Shown: positions 22,441 to 35,196, counted from the stretch's first letter. The stretch is DNA of 64,000 nt from Torreya grandis (GCA_037957365.1 JARHVA010007804.1:152501-216500); one strand, 5' to 3'. A program made the numbers and translations. The notes: generated by a model not told the origin, from the sequence alone.

Positions 22441-24322
22441 TTGGTAGGAATATTTCAAATCTGCTTGAAAATTCTTGCATCCACCCATGTATATTATTCA
22501 TCATGCTGGGTACCTTCCAAAAAATCTTACCAAAAGCTGGAGAAATTGCTAAGAGATTTATTTTGGACCAATTCCCCACAAGGTAAAATATTTCACAAGG
22601 TGGCTTGGGAATATTACCACCTCACACATGACACAGGAGGGATGGGACTCATCGACATAGATCAACAAGGAACTGCCTTATGTGCTAAATGGATTATGGG
22701 GGGCATTGAGAGCCTAGAAGTTTGGAAGGTGTTATTCAAATACTATATCTCCTCAGTCTTTCCCAAGGTCAAGAAATCCTAAAAAGGGATTAACATCCCT
22801 AATTTACTCTTCATCTAGTCTCCCATCCAAATCATTGGGTTCTTTGCAGCCAAAAGCATCTGGAAGGCTTGGAAAAATATTAATCCATGGATACTCTGGA
22901 ATGGCTCCAATTTTTGTAACAGTCTCTTTGCTAACTCGCACTCTCTTTAGTGGTTTCCCAATTCTTTTGTAATGAAGTGGCCCTGTCATAATTCCATTTG
23001 ATTAACACCCTCAAGATTTATCATAGAGGAATTCATACTATCTATGATATCTTTTAAAGGTATTCTCTCTCTTGGATATCTTGGGAGGAGGTGAACACTA
23101 AATTTCAATTAGCCAATATATACCAAGAATCCTACTAGGAGATCTTCAATGTTGTCCCATATTCTACGCTCCATAAAATCTCAGTCTATTCCACTTGATC
23201 ATGGTGGAAGGACTAGAAATGGCATGCTAAAACCTGATTTTGTAGTTACACTCCTCATTTTGGCTATGTATGGCTCACCCCCATTCGTCCATGGTTGACA
23301 ATATTAATGCCTATTAGGGGCTTTACTCATCTATTAAAATATGGATCTTTCACTTCAACACAATCTGGGATGCCTATGTGGAGCCCAAGCTTGCTTAGTT
23401 TATTGGTGTATTTTTCACTAAGGCTTACCTATTGGCAGAAGACTCGTTCAACTTGGAGTCCACCTACCTACTTTCCCCTTATGTGGCCACCTTGAGATGC
23501 TTTTTTATCTCTTTTGGTACTTTCTAAAGCTCAAAGGGTTTGGACTTGGATCTATGATCTTTTCAAGCCTTTCCATCCCAAATTCTTCCTTTGGTAGCAC
23601 ATCCTCCTTGGAGACAAACCTGTGATTCCCTTCAAATACCCACAAGTCTAGCATACTTTCAGAGTGGAGATTTTCTTTTGTATTTGGAAATAAATAAATA
23701 AATAAATAATTTTGTGTTTAATCATGCATTTATTGATTTTAATGTTTTTAATTTACAAAAATCTTCTATCATCTCCTATGTTCTTTAGTAGATTCAAATT
23801 CAATCCAATAAAGTGACTATGGAGCTTGGGTATATTTAGGATCTCCTCTCCCATTGGGGAGATACTCCTTATGTTATGGCTTGGGTTCCACCTTCTCCAC
23901 CCAAAGATCTTAGATTGGATGATAGAGTGCATTAACCACCTCATGGCAGTCATTGTCATAGTTTTTCCAGGTGTCACTTCCATAATGATACCTCATACAA
24001 ACATGTTTCCCCTCTTAGGTAGCAATGACAGTGGCAGACTATGCCTCCTTCCCCTACTAGTCAAGATGGATGGGGGGATTCTCTTCCTCCTCCATTCCTA
24101 TATGCTTTGGGGGTACCACCTAGAGATCATGTGGATATGTTAGATAAGTTCCTCAGGATCTCTTTGGCTATCTCACCCACATGGACACAAGTAGATGATG
24201 ATATGGACACTACCCAAGTTACTGGTAGGGAGCCTATTCTAGATGGTAATGATTTACCAATATCAATCTGGGTTCTTGATGATATGGATCCTCTACCTTT
24301 TGGCCTTGATCTTTCTTCATAA
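22441..24322 (+). pseudogene. LINE C-terminal region (zf-RVT-like and tail)
   Basis: The open block 22441-22782 contains WVPSKKSYQKLEKLLRDLFW and GGMGLIDIDQQGTALCAKWI, the zf-RVT-type region that follows RT in plant L1 elements. Decayed protein-like sequence goes on to a last open block, 24041-24322, that ends with an acidic tail (DDDMDTT, VLDDMDPLPF). A pure (AAAT)n run at 23688-23707 interrupts it. No RNase H motif could be confirmed. Confidence 0.65.
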
Positions 24323-24480
24323 AATTTATCTCTTTTTATGACTTAATGACTTGTTTCTACACTTTGCCTAGATTATGACACTTTTGATTTTGCTCCTAGG
24401 CTCTGCCTAGTGTGTCATGGCATGCTTTCATACCATCTTATTTTTTTGTGAATTATTTGTATATTTATGTTAAGTTAACA

Positions 24481-27400
24481 TATATAGATATTTCATCAAT
24501 ATATTTATAGACACACATGTATACTTTATTGAAAAAAACTATAATGGTTCAAGATGAGTGTAGTCTAGATTCATTTTATTTTTTCTATGAGATACCTTGA
24601 TTCAATGCCAAGCACTTTCAAAAGATAATTACTTTCCTCATTATTTTTTATAATGATATTTTGGATTTTAAGTCAATTTTCAAGAACTAAATCCAAAATA
24701 TCTAAGTAGATGGATCTATGTTAGATTGGTAGTAGGCTCCAAGTTATTACTATTGTGCTTAGACTTCATGGCTTGGTAATCATCCCAAAATAACGTTTTT
24801 CAAGTATTCATATAAGTGGCCTTAAAAAATCATCCTGATAGTTTTTAAGTAACACCTAATGCTCAATAATTGTAAAATAATACAATTTTTTCTTTATGCA
24901 ATCAAATAGTTACAGCCATCATATGCATATAAAGTTATTCTAGGGAAATGGCTATCCAACATAATAGATGCACTAATCACATAAATCCCACTTTTGATGT
25001 CATACCATATCATAATGCATGAAATGATGTTGAAATCATAACATACTCTACACATAGATATCTTTTTATTACCTCCATGTCAAATAGAAAAAATGCCATG
25101 TATGTTTGTCCATGTCCTTTATATGTTTTTTAAGGAGAAGACATGACATTCCATGTCAATTTCTCCTAACCCTACAATGATTTTATTTTTTTTAAATCCA
25201 TTATATAAGCTAGGCCTTTACAATAATATATTTAAAAATCCATTATATAAACTCACCATAAAATGGCATCATCTTTTTTAGGGCATTTTTCATGGCACCA
25301 CTAGTTACCACAAGGAAGTAGACATTTATAAGCATGGTTTCATGGATCATTAACTTATTAATAACACTAAAATTCAATTGTGAAATGTGAAGAAAAGGAT
25401 TGAATGTGAAACCCAACCATAAATTGGGAAGCGGAGGAGAAATTACACACCATATAAGAGAAACATGACACCATTGACCCAAGTACACATAAAATATTTC
25501 AATTTGTTTAAAGTGTGATTTGTTGATAATGACATTTTTATATGGAGTGTCTTTTTGGCTTAAATTTAATGTGTAAATTCAAAACTTTCAAGAATAATAA
25601 TTTAATCTTCTAGTTCTTACTATAAATTTAACCTGAAAAGGAGAATTTCCAGAGTACATTTGTTTGTGGGTATGGAGGACTAAACAAATCCTAAACCATA
25701 GTTTATGCCATGTGATAAATATGAATTATATAAAGATATTTAATAAAATATGACATTGTTATACTAAGTATATAAAAAGTATTAATAAAAAAATCAAGAC
25801 AATAAAATATAAAATGTCTCTTTTAGAAAATTAAAAAAAAACACATTGCACGTTTCCCCCTACTTTCTACATATGATGTTCATTAAATTTTCATTACATC
25901 ATAATTTGTCCCTTATAAAGTAGAAAATACACATTCTAATTTCTAGTATTGTAAAAGAATTTAAGTATGTTTTATCTATATGATTAACTAAAACTAAAAT
26001 AATTAGATATATATAAAGGTCATAGGGTAGAATTAGATGAATCAATTCCAATAGTAAAGTCCTTATCAAAATGAAATATGGAAGGGTTTTTACTATAAAT
26101 GGTGTTTGTATCACCCTTATAATATCATATATAGTATGAAAAAATGAGAGAGAATGAAATAATATTTCCCCAAGACAATATCAAGAAGATAAGGATATTA
26201 GTTAATATGAAATGATGAAATTTAAATGGTACAATATTAATTATAGTTATTATGACTATTGTTTCATACATTCATAATATCATGATAATTTTCCATAGAA
26301 ATATTAGTTTCAAAAATCACTAAATCAAAATGAAGAATATTCAGATGGGTCTATTTGTGAAAATATTTTCTAAAAATAAATGGATGAAGATATAAACCTT
26401 CCCCCTATCACAAAACTATTGAATAATGGATCTACAACACATTTTGAAGATAACATCAAAGTTAAAGAGCATATTAAAAAAATAAACTTGTAGTTACCCT
26501 TAGACCTATGGAATAAAGAGCTTTCATCGACCCTATTATCATTTGGAAACATCTTGGCATGGTCAATGGTGTGTGCAAATTTTAGTCCATATTTACATTG
26601 GTATCTCTACATTTACACCTACCTTCACAATCACATTTTCCCTCAAAATATTTCATTATGTATATGTTTCTTCACCCTCCCTAGTACCACCCTTTATTAT
26701 AGGGACCATGATGGATCTTGTTCAAAATGTTCAAAGGAAGCCAACATAGGAATGAAAAAATTTCCCAAACACATTTATGGAGAACACATTTTAGTGATCC
26801 AATGTTGTGGTAAAATAAAATCAATAAAATCAAATAAAATTAATAAATCAAATAAAATAAGAAAAAAAAATTATCTGTAGGGGAAAACCATTTCTATGGC
26901 ACATTGGATAAGCATCATCATGAGAACTAGTGTTTGGCATCATGTGTAAATATGTATTATACAAGTACCCTAATTTTTTGGTATATCCATTCCATCCCAA
27001 CCCTAATCATCCTAAATCATCTCCCCATCTTACTCTAGCCATCCTACAACCATCTCTAACATCTTTATCCTTGTAATATTGAATCATCATTATCCATTCA
27101 ACCTTCACCATCCTAAACCATCCATGACATCATCCTTTCATACTCACGCTTATCCTCAAATTGTGACATTGATGAATACATGGATAAAATTTTGAAAACA
27201 TGTTTTTGAATCACCTTGGTATATCCTCTGAATGGTACTTTAATGACTAGACACTTTGTTCTTATGTGACATGGTCCCTGGAGATTCCATCTTGAATACC
27301 TTAACCATCCCATATTTATTATCTTGACTATTCCATCCACTATAATCAGTATCACCATCCTAATGATATAAATTTTTGCCTTTGGCCAACATCTCATAAA

Positions 27401-29472
27401 ATAGCAATAAAATCTAAAAACATTAGAATTTTGACAAAAACCAAAAACATTAGAACATCTCTAAAATCTGAAAACAATAGAAAATTAAAAAATAAAAACA
27501 AGATACAAAAACTCAAACATGCTTTTTTGTCTTGCCCTTAATCTTGTTAAAATCTTTATTCACTTGTAAATAAATTATTACAACTCCATTGGGATAAATC
27601 ATTCCCAAATAAAATGTTAGAGCTTTCTCATCAAATATCCTTCTCAATTCATCCCATTTCCTATATTATTTCTTTGGGAACTTCAAATCTTTGGGCTTCA
27701 ATGGGATATATTATTCCCAATAAAACATCCATATGTGTATGTTATTGCTTGGCTAAAATCAAAGCTTAAAATTTTATCGAGATACATCATTCCTAGTCCT
27801 ATCAGTCTCTTAAATCACTAAAACTTAGGGTTTTTAAATTGAAAAATAACAAAACATGACTTTTTTTTAACATTCTAATTATTACTTGTTTGTTTATTTT
27901 CTCAGTTGTTGTGTCTATGTCATTCTTATGACACAGTATAATAGTGACACCATGGCTTTCCATATCAAAATACATGTAGTCATAAACTATAATAAACACA
28001 AGGTTCTCAAACGTTTGTGAATCCATACAAGAATGACATCATGTTTGATCATATCATCATATACATCTATCACAATATAACATGATCCTTCATCATCACA
28101 TCATTAATCTATGTAATTGATTTAGCCATCTATTTATGATTGCACATCTATGAAATCAATCACTTCTAATATCAAAAATTTATCAAGAGATATTATTCCA
28201 AATATACCGCTTGCATATATCATTTCTTGGGATAAATCTAATATTATATCTTTATTAGGATATATCATTCCCAATCCAACTCCCTCACATATATTATTAA
28301 TTGAAGAAAATCAAAACCAATCAAAGCAATCAAGTATTACATTAAGTGTATTAATATAATTCATACACATATACAAAAGTATCTATATCCAACATCATGA
28401 TACTATATATGAGATTACCATGCACATTGTGTTATATAAGACCTCACCACTATGTTATCTAAGATTCTTTCCCCACCACTCTAGTTAAAATATAATTATA
28501 TCATTTCCAAAATATCTTTACATTTTTAGAGTCAATGCATTTCCTTTGTATGGGGAATCATCACTAGAAAAATCATCAGTCCATTTTGTGCATTTTCATA
28601 ACAATGATTCAACTAGGGGCATACTGGTGTACTTATATTTATTCCTCTAGAATCTTTGAATTTTTTTGTTTCTCCAGTCATAAAATATTTTGAAAGAGTT
28701 AGAAATGTAGACACTTCATTTTCACCACACCACTTCAAAAAAATTGACATCCCACTTTTGACACTCTGATTTTAACACCCTATTCATCCACTATTATCAC
28801 TATTCATCCCTAGTCCATCCATATTCATGCTTAATTATCACAAATATTCCATAATTCATACCAAATTATCCCTAATCATCTATAATTATCCTTAATTATT
28901 CCTAGGAAACCATAATTCACTAAATCGATAACCCAAATCATATCCTCAAGACATCCTTAGGAAATCCAATATAATGACATCATGCCCCCACACCTAATAA
29001 ATTAATAATTCTATCATTAAATTTACGCAATCCCATAGATATCAAACACTATACTAATAAACTAATTAATTATTATTCATTAGAGAATTAGTCCTAATAA
29101 TAAAATCCATATACATCTAAAATAAAAAAATATAAATAAAATCAATAAATCACATCACCCGATCTATCATCACGTCACTCAATCTTTACTAAAATACTCA
29201 AATCCCAAAATTAGAAACAAATCAATCAATCCAAATCCTCATAATGTCAAATACATACTTTATCAGCCCTACAAATTCAATATCCAGCTCCTCTCATTGA
29301 ATGTGGATGTTGACCCAATCCTAGCCCTTCATCTAAAATCAAAACCAACAACCCATATCCCCTATAAAAAAATCTATAAATTTCATGTCTCACTCTCATT
29401 TCTAGCAAGCCAAGAGATCATAAGGATATCATGTTATTTTGAGATAAAATAATTGAACTCATCCTCTCATCA
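24481..29472. other. AT-rich intergenic sequence, 5 kb
   Basis: No gene, transposon domain or RNA gene is recognisable. The minus-strand frames at 25.24-25.49 and 27.11-27.40 kb and the plus-strand frames at 26.54-26.88 kb have no motifs. From 26.98 to 29.3 kb the plus strand is pyrimidine-biased, with recurring AATCATC, CCATCC and AATTATCC words, as in an eroded simple repeat. A palindromic motif recurs at 27.59-28.28 kb (separate entry). Confidence 0.4.
27589..28275. repeat. Recurring short palindrome TGGGATAnATCATTCCCA
   Basis: Five copies or near copies lie at about 27589-27609, 27699-27722, 27779-27795, 28186-28201 and 28256-28275. The arms GGGA and TCCC are complementary around an AT-rich centre, so each could form a small hairpin. 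The last copies have lost one arm. Spacing is irregular (about 80-400 bp). Confidence 0.6.
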
Positions 29473-30557
29473 TGATCTGTAAACTGAAAATACAAGTGTA
29501 GTATATTCAAAAATTACTTGTTCACGTTTAAGAGATCCTTCAATTTCTCACTTTTTTTCTTAATTTTTTATAAAGAAATTAAAATCAGATATAAAATGAA
29601 GATCAAAACTAAATAATAATCAGAGAAAATTCAAAGAATTCACCAACAAATTGATAACGAAGTCCGGCTTCAATAGCCTACGTCTCCGGGTCCGTTCAAA
29701 GTGAGGATCATTCTCATTAATTTTGTGCAACAAATGGCTTCCAAAATCAATATAAGTCTTAAATTCACCTTATCTAATATTTTTTTGCCTATAAAAATAT
29801 CTCTCAAACCTGAAAATAATGGCCCAATGTCGTACAAAGCAATAACAAGTCTCTAACCTTCTTAAATCTATTAACACAGTCTGCTTTTTTTGTCTGTTCA
29901 AGTATAAATTAGTCCCTTTTATAACACTTCGACCCCCATGGCTGAAGTGGTCAAGGAATTAATGTTTTAGATGATAAGTCAGGAGTTTAAAACCCCCTCC
30001 CACATTTCTAGGTGCCTTGGTATGAAGAAGGGCGCACTCATCATGAAATTTGAAATGATTTCCCTCCTTTTTTGGTGCCTATGGACTTGGTTTAGTCCCA
30101 CATTTGCTGGGAATTTAGTTTCCAACACCTTAAATAGAAATGTTTGACCCCTCTTCAAATTCCTAAGACAAAGGCACCCACTTAGGCTATTGATTTGACT
30201 TGGTACATGCTTGGTTGATGGGATGGGTGATGTGGCAGTTTCTTTGGCGCCTTTGTTTCAAACTTTAAAAATCATGTGAATAAAAAGAGCAAACCAAAAA
30301 TATTTTGCACCAAATTATCTTGCCACATGTCAAGTGCCTATTGGTCCACTTGGCATGTTTTCAACAGTGCCATGTCACTTTCAACACCCCCTGTTGCAAG
30401 ATTTCTTCAACTAGCCATATCTTGAGCATCGGGACTCCATTTTTTGAACTGCAAAAAGTGCTAGAAATCTCTTGATGATTACTCCAATGTGAAAATGATT
30501 TGAACAAAATTTGAAGACTTTTTAAAAATAAAATGGTACATAGATCCACCTGGATCA
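29473..30557 (-). repeat. 3' LTR of the gypsy element
   Basis: It starts TGATCTGTAAAC and ends CCTGGATCA on the plus strand. It pairs with 35197-36268 along its whole length. A tRNA-like segment at 29938-30000 lies inside it (separate entry). Confidence 0.92.
29938..30000 (+). repeat. tRNA-like segment inside gypsy LTR (3' LTR copy)
   Basis: ATGGCTGAAGTGGTCAAGG resembles the A box of tRNA-Ser/Leu genes, and GGAGTTTAAAACCCC about 45 bp later resembles a B box. The other LTR has TGGCTGAATTGGTC and GAGTTCAAAACC (35663-35722). No complete cloverleaf is evident. It lies on the strand opposite to the element's own transcription. Confidence 0.5.
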
Positions 30558-30572
30558 TTCCTCCCCACTAGG
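30558..30572 (-). other. Polypurine tract of gypsy element
   Basis: On the minus strand this reads CCTAGTGGGGAGGAA and directly abuts the 3' LTR, which begins TGATCC. Plus-strand DNA synthesis starts at such tracts. Confidence 0.9.
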
Positions 30573-30879
30573 AACTTTTGGACCTCTGAAAGTTGAAATT
30601 AATTGGTAATGAGGTGAGGGTATTTTTCCCTCACCTTTTTGACTTCCATCCATCTAGCCTTGCTTGGGTGCATCGCTTTGAGACCAACATGAAGATATTC
30701 AACATTACCTCTTTGTGAAGTTCACATATTCCTATCAAGTATAGTATCTTCCTGCAATTCTCTTAGATATTCAGGAGAAAAATCATCAATAGAAGGAATG
30801 GATACACTTTCATCATGATCAATTATCATTAGAGTCTCATACAATTTCAAATTTTACACATTTCCAACTGAATAATCTG

Positions 30880-31720
30880 CATGTAAGATGGTAAATCTAA
30901 TCGGAAAGAATTTGTGCCAATGTTTTTTGTTATCTAAAAAGGACCATACCAGATTGGTTTCAACTTTTTACCTTCACCTATCAGTCTTTCCTTACTAATG
31001 TGAAGCCACACCATATCACCTACAACAAATTGGTGATCAGTACGATGCTTGTCATGCCTAGCTTTGTACTTGGCTTGACTTTTTTTTCAATTGAGTACAA
31101 ACAGTCTAATGAATGAGCTATATTTGTTCAATGAACTTCTTGGCTTGAATGTCTTGTTTTGGTTCACCAACGGCTATATCCTGTCCATAACAAACATCTA
31201 GAGGAGATTTAGGCAAGTATCCATAAAAAAATTCAAATGGAGATTTCATCGTATAAGAATGAAGTGCCCGGTTATATGCATGATGTATGTAACACAATTG
31301 TTCATCCCATAACTTTGGATTTTTATAACTATAACCCCTAAGCAAATGTACCACAATGTGGTTCACAATCTCTATTTGTCTATTGATTTGTGGATGAAAT
31401 TCAGTTCTCTTTTTTAATTTAGTGCCCATTAGTCCCCACAAAGTTGACCAAAACTCCCCAATGAATCGAGAATCCTGATAAGAAATAATTGAAGTAGGTA
31501 AACCAAAATGAACCCATACATGTTCAAAGAACAAGTGTGTAGTACCTTCTCTAGTAATTTTCTTAGTGCAAGGAATCAAAACACTCATCTTGTTAAATCT
31601 ATCCACAAACACATATAAATAGTCATGTTTTCTTTGTGTCATAGGCAACCCCCCCACAAAATCCATGGAGATACTTTCCCAGGGGTGAGTAGGAATAGGT
31701 AGAAGAGTGTAAAGTCCCAA
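30880..31720 (-). pseudogene. gypsy integrase core and C-terminal GPY/F region
   Basis: The open block 31720-31118 (200 residues) starts in the core: PWESISMDFVGGLP carries the first catalytic Asp, FVDRFNKMSVLIPC follows, and SYQDSRFIGEFW carries the second Asp (the family usually has S-D-R-D). FHPQINRQIEIVNH carries the third acidic residue, Glu. The reading continues after a stop at about 31118 into QAKYKARHDKHRTDHQFVVG and KLKPIWYGPF, the GPY/F module (30960-31070), with another stop after it. No chromodomain is visible. Integrase would insert the cDNA; frame breaks make it non-functional. Confidence 0.88.
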
Positions 31721-31768
31721 TTTCCTATTTGTAGGTTTACTTGTGGCACAAAGAGTACATCCCTTTAT

Positions 31769-32176
31769 TTATTTAGCAACATTTTCTTCCATACGAGGCC
31801 AATAACAATACATCTTCAAATGTGCAACCATTTTAGCAACTCCAAAATGACTAGAAATAAGAGAAGTATGTGCTTCTCTAATCATGTGCACGCTCTCATT
31901 TTGAGGAATACATAGTTTACCCAAATGATACAAAAGATCATTGTGTACATGATAGTCCAATTCTTCTACTTGTCTACTACTCATCAAGTCTTTATAAACA
32001 TCCTGAAAATCAAGATCATTCACATATTGTTCTTTATACCTTTCATGAAACAAAGAACCATGTTGTAAAAGAATAGATGCAACAACCATAGGAGGCCTAG
32101 ATAGCATATCTGCAACCTTATTCTGAATTCCTTTTTTATACTTGATCACAAGATAAAAATTTTGTAAGAAACCCAT
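31769..32176 (-). pseudogene. gypsy RNase H end and integrase zinc-binding region
   Basis: The block begins with the end of RNase H (FYLVIKYKKGIQNKVADMLS, the conserved N-x-V-A-D-x-L-S-R), then a spacer, then the HHCC zinc-binding domain of integrase: HTSLISSHFG, then a YWPRMEENVAK segment. A TAA stop at about 31767 comes just before the GCTLC cysteine pair, splitting the domain. The usual length of this region is preserved. Confidence 0.85.
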
Positions 32177-32212
32177 CTAATGAAAATGTCCAGACTATTG
32201 TAGCTTAGTTTT

Positions 32213-32790
32213 TTATTGGAGATACTGTAAGGGCTGATGATCTGTATGTATTATTGTTTCTTTGCCCATTACGTAATGTTTCCATTTTTTAACACTTTGA
32301 ACCAATGCATACAATTCCTTATCATAAGTTGGATATTTTCTTAATGCACTTGTAAAGGTTTTAGAATGGTAACAAACTAGTTTCTTACCTTGCATTAAAA
32401 TAGCTCCCATAGCCTACTCACTTGCATCTATCTCGATCTCAAATGGTTGTTGTATATCAGGAAGTGCCAAGACTGGAGCAGTACTTATCTTTTCTTTCAA
32501 GGTGTCGAAGGCTTTTTGATTTTTGCCTCCCCACTGAAAGACTTGTTTCACACTTTTCAAAGAATGCAAAGGTGATGCAATATATGAAAATTGAGCAATA
32601 AACTTTCTCCAAAACTATATTGCACCAAGAAAACATATAACCTTAGTTGTGTTAGTGGGTGTAGGCCAATTAACAATGGCTGCCACTTTTGCAGGATCAA
32701 TTTTCAATTCACCATGTCCTACAATGTAACCCAAGTATATCAAAGAGGTCTTTCCAAATTCACATTTTGAAATTTTTAGATAAAGCTTTT
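32213..32790 (-). pseudogene. gypsy RNase H domain
   Basis: The block 32410-32213 reads GAILMQGKKLVCYHSKTFTS, YDKELYALVQSVKKWKHYVM and IHTDHQPLQYL, the RNase H core with its Glu (YDKE) and Asp (TDH). Upstream, 32790-32411, the RT-RNase H connection is still readable (WPTPTNTTKVICFLG, FQWGGKNQKAFDTLKEKIS, DASE) but with stops, for example before AMGAIL. RNase H removes RNA from the RNA-DNA hybrid. Confidence 0.85.
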
Positions 32791-32794
32791 CCCT

Positions 32795-33175
32795 TCATAA
32801 TGCATCCATGACTTTCTTAATATGGATCACATGCTCTTCCCATGACTTGCTGAAAATCAATATATCATCTAAGTAAACTATAAAAAAATCATCAAGGAAC
32901 TGTCTAAAAACATCATTCATCAATCTCATGAATGTAGCCAGGGCATTACACAACCTGAAAGGCATAACAAGCCATTCAAACAATCCTTGTTTTGTCTTAA
33001 AGGCAGTTTTCCACACATCACCTTCATTAATTCTTACTTGATGATATCCACTTCTCAAATCTGACTTAGTGAAATAAATAGCATGTTTTAATTGATCTAA
33101 TAAATCATCAATACGAGGAAGAGGGTAACAATTCTTAATATTAATTTTATTTAAGACACAAAAATCAACACACAT
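32795..33175 (-). pseudogene. gypsy reverse transcriptase palm
   Basis: This 126-residue open block has RT motifs in order: [20 protein letters not shown], then [15 protein letters not shown] with the first catalytic Asp, [20 protein letters not shown] with the Phe-Glu-Trp box, and [19 protein letters not shown] with the Y-L-D-D active site (codons at 32861-32875). Active-site residues are intact; the family's C-N-A-P-A-T-F box has lost its Pro (CNALATF). The full RT is cut from protease and RNase H by stops and frameshifts. Confidence 0.92.
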
Positions 33176-33397
33176 TTGTCAAGTGCCATCTTTCTTTGGC
33201 ACCAAAACAATTGGCGAACCAACAGGAGATGAACTTGGATGAATAACACCTCTATCCAATAGATCCATTACCTATTTTTTGATTTCCTCATTTTCCACCA
33301 CTGATAACTTATACATGCCAATGTTAGAGAGAAAAGAATCCTGCAATAGCTGAATTTCATGTTGAACTCCCCTTTTATGGGGTAAGCCCTTAGGATC

Positions 33398-34105
33398 CTA
33401 AAATACATCATCGTAAGTAGAAATGATTTCAACCAATTCATTCTTGTGTCTAGGATCACACTTTTCCAAAGCTTGAGAATATTCTTTTTCCTTAGACTTA
33501 ATCAACATGAGACAAAAAGTCTTGCTTGAATTAACTAGTCTTTTCATTTGCCCTGCTATAACCAAGGAAAGACTTGTTCTAATGTGATGTGCTCTAACTA
33601 TATATTCAATGCCATCCTTAACAAGCAAGTACTTATTCTCCTCTCTATAGAAGATTTCTTTTCTATCATAAAGATATGGGCTTCCCAAAAAAATCCCACA
33701 TATGTCCAATGGAACAACATCCAACTCAACCTCATCTATGAACTTGGATGTGATGGCAAACCTTGGCCTACAAGTTTGTGAGACTTGTAGCTTCACATTG
33801 TCACACACCCAACCTAGTGGATAAGGCTTCGAATGGGGATTGGTTTGTAAGCCTAGCTTTTTAACAACCTCTTTAGAAATTAAATTTGATTGTGAACCAC
33901 TATCAAATAGAGTGTTAATATTACTATTCTTTAAAACAACTCTTATGTGGAACAATTCATTTCTTTTCTTATCAGCATGCACAAAATTCTGTTTAGAAGA
34001 AGATGCAGCATTAGTGCTAGAAATTGAAAGAGAAAAATCATTATGTAATCCCATAGCTATAATCTTAGTTTCATCACCTAAATTTGAACCTAAGTCCTGA
34101 ACCAT
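33398..34105 (-). pseudogene. gypsy aspartic protease and linker
   Basis: The open block of 235 residues contains TLFDSGSQSNLISKEVVKKL (about residues 64-83), the D-S-G aspartic protease active site, and later VELDVVPLDICGIFLGSPYL, the conserved linker that positions the second strand. It ends in a Lys/Glu-rich hinge leading to RT. Protease would process Gag-Pol. This is one of the longest undamaged stretches of the element. Confidence 0.88.
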
Positions 34106-35149
34106 ATCATTAGCCTTCTTTTCTTTTTTTTGATACCTCTTAGGCCTTAACTTAGGATGTAATTTCCAACACTTAGACTCATCATGATTTTTCTTGCAAT
34201 GATTACAAAACGGTTTTCCTTCTTCTTTTTTAACAGTATAAGTGGAATTTTGTTTACCCTTTCCTTATGAACTTTCCCCTTTGGATTGCTTATCATTAGA
34301 TTGCTTACCTTTTACTTTAGAAAAATATTCTTTTGATTGTTTTCCTCTAGCCTCTAAATGAGTGGCTTGAACACATATTGCATCTAAATTAGTGGAATTG
34401 AACATAATAATCATATGTCTTAAGTAACTATGCAACCCACCTATATATTGTAGTAGTGTTTCTTGTGTGTATAGAGGAACATTCAAAAGTAAAGCTTTTT
34501 TCCTAAAATATTGTGTATAATCTTGAACACTTTGGCCTTTTCCTTGTCTGAAACTTTGTCAATCCATCATGGCTTGTTGCATATACCCTAAAAGATAGAA
34601 TTGCTTTCTGAGTTCTTCAATAAATTCATTCCAAGTAGAAATTAAGTTACCTTTTTTAAGCTTGGTTTCCTTTAACTTACTCTCCCACCAGATGAGAGCT
34701 GTGCCTCCCATACGAAGAGTAGCCAAATGAATTTTTGACTCTTCCCTTGCAATCTTTTAGACCCTACAATAGACTTCAATCTACTTGACCCAATTATCCA
34801 ACTTTTTAGCATTAACTTCACCATTAAACATTTGTAATTCAAACTTAATATCCAATTTTAGTGAAGGGAGAGATCCCACAATTTTTTTACCGTCATCTAA
34901 TGGAGAAGTTTTTTCATTTTCTTTACCTTTTGATTCTTGTGAATCACCTTCTTTTTCATTCTTGGATTTCCTTTGTTTGTCATGGTATAGTTCCTCAACC
35001 ATGCTTCTCATGTCCATGAAGGCTCGACACAAAGCTTGTTTGGATTCCATCTCTTCTTCAGCCATCCTTGAAGCATGCCTTGAACCAATCTCTGGATTAT
35101 ACTCAATGAGTTTTCCTTCACCCTTTTGGGATTTAGACCTTGTCAACAT
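34106..35149 (-). pseudogene. gypsy Gag with zinc knuckle
   Basis: Start at ATG 35149 (MLTRSKSQKG), followed by an acidic, Lys/Glu-rich N-terminus and SLPSLKLDIKFELQMFNGEV to a stop at about 34781. Reading continues past stops with GGTALIWWESKLKE (34.7 kb), RQGKGQSVQDYTQYFRKKAL (34.53 kb) and LLNVPLYTQETLLQYIGGLH (34.5-34.43 kb), all typical gypsy capsid blocks. Near 34.19-34.21 kb a knuckle reads CNHCKKNHDESKC, one residue short of the usual C-X2-C-X4-H-X4-C, then CWKLHPKLRPKR. Gag would form the particle. Confidence 0.85.
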
Positions 35150-35171
35150 ACACTAGCAATCATTGTTAAAT

Positions 35172-35190
35172 AACAACCACTCTGATACCA
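35172..35190 (-). other. Primer binding site (initiator tRNA-Met)
   Basis: On the minus strand the site reads TGGTATCAGAGTGGTTGTT, six bases inside the 5' LTR. It matches the complement of the plant initiator methionine tRNA 3' end over TGGTATCAGAG, the usual primer for this class. Confidence 0.9.
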
Positions 35191-35196
35191 AAAATT

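Larger units (their letters stand above)
18190..24480 (+). mobile_element. Decayed L1-type LINE
   Basis: A non-LTR retrotransposon on the plus strand of about 6.3 kb. Domain order: ORF1 with a DUF4283-like region and CCHC knuckle (18.4-19.24 kb); apurinic-type endonuclease remnant (20.19-20.6 kb); reverse transcriptase (21.38-22.39 kb); and the C-terminal zf-RVT-like region (22.44-24.3 kb). The 3' boundary is placed at about 24480, where protein-like sequence and a T-rich 3' UTR end; no clear poly(A) tail or target duplication was found. Every ORF is broken by stops, so the copy is dead. The 5' boundary is approximate. Confidence 0.8.

Noticed and set aside
29938..30000. Functional tRNA gene
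   Set aside because: Only the two promoter boxes are recognisable; stems do not pair into a cloverleaf and it lies inside an LTR, duplicated in the other LTR.
33548..34100. Plus-strand ORFs opposite the gypsy protease
   Set aside because: Antisense shadows of the protease frame, which has the D-S-G motif.
34785..35156. Plus-strand ORF of 123 codons
   Set aside because: Antisense of Gag; the minus frame has the family's start and composition.
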